From NCBI GenBank assembly GCA_029263395.1, contig JAJCXO010000200.1, forward strand, positions 1-64,000: a stretch of 64,000 nucleotides of DNA, in the 5' to 3' direction. The notes beneath the pieces are model-generated. The model did not search any database. It had not been told where the DNA came from and was given only the letters and a program-made list of their open reading frames with translations. The stretch is from Acidobacteriota bacterium. Lineage in GTDB: Bacteria; Acidobacteriota; Thermoanaerobaculia; Multivoradales; J023. Shown in pieces: positions 60,319 through 64,000 of the stretch (its first letter is position 1; each line of letters starts with the position of its first letter). Made by a program: the position numbers and the translations under genes.

Positions 60319-63300
60319 TCACGGCGGCGTCATGAAGAGGACTTTCCCCTGACCGTAACGGCTCGCGATGTAATAAGAAGGGACTTGCCGGACACCGGTT
60401 TGCAGGGCTTTCGCCCGCACCTCGTTGCGCAGTTGAAGCGCCAGCTCTTCGAACTGGATCACACCGTCGGAATTCCAATCGGCGCTGCCTCTCAGGCCTT
60501 CGATCAACGCTTGCGTGAAGATGCCACCGTTCTCATAGAGTGCTCTTTCTTCACCCGTACCTGCGACGAGAAGGTTTCGAGCATCGTCTTCGGTGTCACC
60601 CATCACCACGGAGAGCTTCCGAAACTGCTTGAGCCGCCGCTCTTCCCCGGCGCTCAGGGAACGAATTCCCGGAATCGCCAGTCCCGAAGAGCAGGCGTCG
60701 ACGGCGACCAGCATGTGCTTCACGTCCACATAAGAAAAATGACGGTTGATGATGTCGCTCATCAGGAAGCTGGTCCTGGCGGGGCGCTCCGGATCGTAGT
60801 CGTAGGTGACCAGATAGCCGAGCCCCTCGGCACCCCGACCGTGGCCACCAAAATAGAAGAACAGGAGATCCGTCTTTGATCGTGTTTCGCCTTGCCAGAA
60901 TCGATAGAGCTCCTGGTTGACGTTGCTCGAAGTCGCCTCCTGATCGTAGAGCGTCCGGATATTCTCTTCGCGAAATCCGATCTCGAGGAGCGCCGACTTG
61001 AGCTCTTCGGAGCGAGCTACCATGTCAGTCAGTCCATCGAAGCCCGTAGGACCGCGTCGAGGATCTTTCTTTCGTTCATAGTCGTCGATCGCCACGAGGA
61101 TCGCGTAACGGTTCGGGTAGGGCTCCGGCACCCGGAGGAGCTTCTGTTCTTCATACCAGAAGCGCATCTGCTGCCCTCGCGCCTCGAACCAATTGAGGCC
61201 CTGCTTCAGATAGTCGGAAGGTCCGAGGAAGCGGAGCGACTTGTCTTCCCCTACCGAGACCCGGACCTGGAAGTCGTTGATTTGGACTTGCTGTGCGGTC
61301 AGCAGCGCCGGCGGCGGACCTTCGGCGAAGACCAACTCGACCGAGTCGCCGGGCGCCCTGTCTTCCGGCACCTCCACGGCCTGCCCCGCCAGGCTCCGAG
61401 CGACAAGATCCGGCCGTTGAAAGCGTCTCCGGTATTTCTCCGGTTCGTGGATCTGATCGCCCAGGCGCCATGCCACGCGCCGCGCAGCGGGGTCCGACGT
61501 CTCATAGATCCCCTCGGGCGTATAGGTGAGGTAGCCTTCATCGAAAACATGACTCGTCGCCAGCCATTCCCCGTCAGCGAGCCGCCAGGTCCGGAGGCTG
61601 GAATCCGAGCTCGCGGAAACCAGGAAGCGATCGTCGGGGGAAATCGCCAGGGCGTTGACGGCAGCGGTGTGCCCCTCCAGGGAACGGAGGTATTCGGGCT
61701 TCCCCATCTCCTCGTCGTCCGGGCTCACCACCTCCGCTTTCGTCACGTTCCAGACGTGCGACGTCGAGCCGAAAGCGGCGACCAGGACCCGGCCATCATG
61801 AGAAAAAGTCATCGACGCGAACTTGCTGTCGCGGGCGTGCCACGAGTGTGCCCGAACGATCTTTTTCGAAGGCACGTCCCAGATCTTCAGCGCTCCTGCT
61901 GGCAAAGAGCTCAACAATTCTTCGTGGACGACGGCCAGCGTCTGACCATCGGGGGACAACGCGACGAACCTCACACTATGCTCTTGATCGTCCTCGTCGA
62001 GACCGAAGCTGTCGAGGAGCTGCCCCGACTCCACGTCCCAGATCTTCACCGTCTCGTCCAGGCTGCCGGTCGCCAGAACCTGGCTATCTCGAGAAAAGGC
62101 GAGCGAGCTGATCTTCTTGTCGTGGCCGGACAGGATGTGGAGTTGCCTCCCCGTCGCCACGTCCCATAGCTTGACGATGGCAGAGTCGAATGAAACACCT
62201 GCAGCGGCTATTGTTCGTCCATCGGGCGAGAAGCTCAAGGCGCTCAAATACCCCACAGTGCCGCTTCTCCAGGCATTACCCAGGGAATGGACGAGCTTCC
62301 CCGTCGGCATCTCCCAGACCATGACGCTGCCTCCCGACGCCAGGAGGCTTCCATCGGGAGAGAAGCTCAAGGCACCGGGAGTGCGGCGGTGCCCTCTGAA
62401 GGAGGCCAGGAGCCTACCTGTCGCTGCCTCCCAGATCCTCACCAATCTGTCCTCCCCACCGGTGGCCAGGAATCGGCCATCGGGCGAGAAAGCCATGGAA
62501 TGGGTCTCGTTCGAATAACTTCCGAAATCGCGGACGAGCTCACTGGTCGCCACGTCCCAGACCTTCACCGTCTGGTCCCGGCTTCCGGAGACGAGAAACC
62601 GGCTGTCTGGCGAGAAGGTCACCGAGTGGACTGAGTATTCATGTCCCTCGAGACTGCCGAGAAGCTCGCCGGATGCCGTCCCCCAAAGCCGGACCGCCCA
62701 CGATCCGCTGCCGGTGGCGAGCACCTGCCCATCGGGAGAGAAAGCTACGGAGCTAACCGCATTGGGGCTCGCTTCGAAAACACCGACCGGCTCCCCCGTC
62801 GCTGCGTTCCATAGCCTCACCGTCTTGTCTTGGCCCCCGGAGGCCAGCGTCGCGCCATCGGGTGAGTAGGCGACGGCTTCGACGGCCCCGCGATGGCCCG
62901 ACAGGGTGAGGAGGGCTTTCCCCGTCTTCAGATCCCAGACCCTCACAGTCTGATCCGAGCTGGCGGACGCCAGGGTCTCGCCATCGGGGGAGAAGGCGAC
63001 CGAGTGAACTTCGTGAACTTCCTCGGCATATCCTATAAAGGAGCGAACCCTCTTCCCTGTCGTCACGTTCCAAGTCCTGACCGTCCCGTCCGAGCTGGCG
63101 GCAGCCAACACCGTACTGTCAGGTGAGAACGCCACGGAACGGAACCCGCTGTCGAGCCTCCTTCGGACCCATCCAGCCGTCCGGCGAAATCCCTTAAAGG
63201 TATGAAGAAGGTTGCCTGTCGTCACGTCCCACACCTTGACGGTCTGATCCAGGCTCCCGGAAGCCACGGACTTGCCGTCGGGCGAGAAAGCCACGGAACG

Positions 63301-63549
63301 GACTTCGTCGTCGTGCCCGACGAGAGTCCGATAGAGCTTGTCCGCCGCCACGTCCCAGATCTTGACCGTTCGATCTTCACTAGCGGAGGCCACGAACCGG
63401 CCATCAAGAGAAAACGCCACGGAGTGGACCTCTCCGTAATGCCCCTTTTGAACGATGAGTTCGGGAAGTCCCCGGCTTCGTACAGAAGAACTCGTCCAGA
63501 AGCCGAGAAGGCCTAGGAGGCTCGCCGCCGTCAGAAGAGATCTGCTCAT
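60319..63549 (-). CDS. Exported WD40-repeat protein with C-terminal caspase domain and EF-hand loop
   Basis: A 1076-residue protein. GGAG seven bases before the ATG. A short hydrophobic N-terminus (LLTAASLLGLLGFW) suggests export or anchoring. About fourteen WD40 units follow, recognised by VAFSPDG...LASAS.D.TVKIWD patterns, giving two propellers. Residues about 845-1076 are a C14 caspase-like domain with catalytic His903 in FYFGGHGRG and Cys953 in VDACSSG. A canonical EF-hand loop starts at Asp1024 (DWNSDGVIQFEE). Caspases cut after specific residues, often Asp or Arg/Lys in bacteria. Similar WD40-caspase proteins are suspected in signalling or cell death. Calcium may regulate it. Whether the whole block is a defence locus is not shown. 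Confidence 0.92.
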   Translation of the reverse strand: MSRSLLTAASLLGLLGFWTSSSVRSRGLPELIVQKGHYGEVHSVAFSLDGRFVASASEDRTVKIWDVAADKLYRTLVGHDDEVRSVAFSPDGKSVASGSLDQTVKVWDVTTGNLLHTFKGFRRTAGWVRRRLDSGFRSVAFSPDSTVLAAASSDGTVRTWNVTTGKRVRSFIGYAEEVHEVHSVAFSPDGETLASASSDQTVRVWDLKTGKALLTLSGHRGAVEAVAYSPDGATLASGGQDKTVRLWNAATGEPVGVFEASPNAVSSVAFSPDGQVLATGSGSWAVRLWGTASGELLGSLEGHEYSVHSVTFSPDSRFLVSGSRDQTVKVWDVATSELVRDFGSYSNETHSMAFSPDGRFLATGGEDRLVRIWEAATGRLLASFRGHRRTPGALSFSPDGSLLASGGSVMVWEMPTGKLVHSLGNAWRSGTVGYLSALSFSPDGRTIAAAGVSFDSAIVKLWDVATGRQLHILSGHDKKISSLAFSRDSQVLATGSLDETVKIWDVESGQLLDSFGLDEDDQEHSVRFVALSPDGQTLAVVHEELLSSLPAGALKIWDVPSKKIVRAHSWHARDSKFASMTFSHDGRVLVAAFGSTSHVWNVTKAEVVSPDDEEMGKPEYLRSLEGHTAAVNALAISPDDRFLVSASSDSSLRTWRLADGEWLATSHVFDEGYLTYTPEGIYETSDPAARRVAWRLGDQIHEPEKYRRRFQRPDLVARSLAGQAVEVPEDRAPGDSVELVFAEGPPPALLTAQQVQINDFQVRVSVGEDKSLRFLGPSDYLKQGLNWFEARGQQMRFWYEEQKLLRVPEPYPNRYAILVAIDDYERKKDPRRGPTGFDGLTDMVARSEELKSALLEIGFREENIRTLYDQEATSSNVNQELYRFWQGETRSKTDLLFFYFGGHGRGAEGLGYLVTYDYDPERPARTSFLMSDIINRHFSYVDVKHMLVAVDACSSGLAIPGIRSLSAGEERRLKQFRKLSVVMGDTEDDARNLLVAGTGEERALYENGGIFTQALIEGLRGSADWNSDGVIQFEELALQLRNEVRAKALQTGVRQVPSYYIASRYGQGKVLFMTPP

Positions 63550-63623
63550 CGTCGATCTCCTCGCCTGCCGCCCCTGCGAGCCCCCGTAGCCCGGGACGAC
63601 GCCTGGGGCTGGCCCACCATCAC

Positions 63624-63650
63624 CCAGGTCAAGCCCATGACTTGACCTGG
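63624..63650 (-). terminator. Perfect 10-bp hairpin upstream of the WD40-caspase gene
   Basis: CCAGGTCAAG at 63624-63633 pairs fully with CTTGACCTGG at 63641-63650 around a seven-base loop. It covers the end of a possible 30-residue gene on the minus strand. It may terminate, regulate or bind a dimeric repressor; no T run follows. Confidence 0.55.
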
Positions 63651-63721
63651 CCGATAACAGTACCGGTCCACAGGGCGCCGGCCCAAAGAGCGAGAGCCGC
63701 GACCAGGGTCCACCGCGCCAT
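63629..63721 (-). CDS. Possible 30-residue single-helix membrane peptide
   Basis: A short frame with ATG 63721 encodes MARWTLVAALALWAGALWTG followed by TVIGQVKSWA. The first 23 residues are a plausible membrane helix with a positive N-terminus. A weak purine-rich GAGAGAAAT precedes the ATG. It is 79 bases upstream of the WD40-caspase start and its end lies in the hairpin. Small enough to be chance. Confidence 0.3.
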   Translation of the reverse strand: MARWTLVAALALWAGALWTGTVIGQVKSWA

Positions 63722-64000
63722 ATTTCTCTCGATCGAGGCAGCCACTAATCACCTTTCCGATTCGAATGACTCGTTCGCCGACATTCTAGCAAGTGTCGAC
63801 TTGTCAAGTGTCGGCCTGTCAGGCGCCGGCTCTTCGACCACGAAGGCTCGACGAAGGCTGCCCGAGGGGCTAAATAAAATCTTTTCACGACGGTCTAACC
63901 CTTCAACAACCATGAACCAGGGGGCCGAGCCGGAGACTACTGTCGGGCCGCCCGCGGCGGCTCCTGCCACAGGAGGCTGCGCGCAGAATCCGCCCGCGCG
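63722..64000. other. Window end with promoter-like elements, no supported gene
   Basis: On the minus strand TTGACA (complement of 63802-63807) and TAGAAT (complement of 63783-63788) are present but only 13 bases apart, too close for a normal promoter. Two short direct repeats of CAAGTGTCG lie around 63790-63812. The remaining bases show no supported gene. Confidence 0.45.

Noticed and set aside
1-64000. tRNA or rRNA genes
   Set aside because: No cloverleaf with a TTCRA loop or rRNA-like stretch was recognised in the intergenic regions. A covariance-model search could still find one.

Overview
The window is GC-rich bacterial chromosome with about 36 intact genes on both strands, two decayed loci and many short tandem repeats. 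It probably comes from an Acidobacteriota-type lineage or a similar bacterium with a large signalling repertoire. The clues are several Ser/Thr kinases, TolB/FlgO-like cyclase proteins, a secreted protein ending in the DGFESGDLSGW-type tail, Myxococcus-type Cys-rich repeats on a GH16 enzyme, and in-frame TGA selenocysteine codons. No rRNA, tRNA, CRISPR array or intact insertion sequence was seen, so the lineage is inference.

Layout. 1-6.8 kb: NTF2-like fragment, divergent KAS III-like enzyme, cyclase-like/FlgO protein, secreted DNRLRE protein, O-antigen ligase and an ATP-grasp-like protein. 6.9-10.9 kb: proB-proA flanked by two different peroxiredoxin-like selenoproteins, each with a UxxC redox motif and a stem-loop after the UGA. 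11.1-12.8 kb: a decayed zeta-type kinase toxin coupled to a small intact partner, a membrane protein and a repeat-rich gap. 13-24.4 kb: S9 peptidase, methyltransferase, Na+-dependent transporter, an ACT-DEAD-box helicase fusion, a one-chain [2Fe-2S]/molybdopterin hydroxylase and a histidine phosphatase.

24.6-40.7 kb is a signalling region. It holds a hybrid histidine kinase with two receivers, a TonB-dependent receptor, a TPR protein, a PhnD-like binding protein without transporter genes, a receiver-receiver-adenylate cyclase, a convergent receiver-Ser/Thr kinase, a LolA-like protein, a second Ser/Thr kinase and a Pro-rich secreted protein. The order suggests sensing of an imported or periplasmic ligand feeding phosphorelay, cAMP and Ser/Thr phosphorylation outputs.

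40.7-50.5 kb: transglutaminase-like protein divergent from a subtilase, an RluA-type pseudouridine synthase, GH16 glucanase, haloalkane dehalogenase, an alkaline-phosphatase-superfamily lipoprotein and a decayed secreted-enzyme remnant. 50.7-57.4 kb: a tight three-gene unit of ECF sigma factor, zinc-finger anti-sigma fused to a VWA-like domain, and a very large membrane-anchored protein. 58.3-63.7 kb: a minus-strand block of two membrane proteins and a WD40-caspase protein.

The best candidates for undescribed biology are the paired selenoproteins around proBA, the ACT-helicase fusion, the sigma/anti-sigma-VWA/giant protein unit and the kinase-cyclase region. All functional calls are from reading the sequence; no database search was run.
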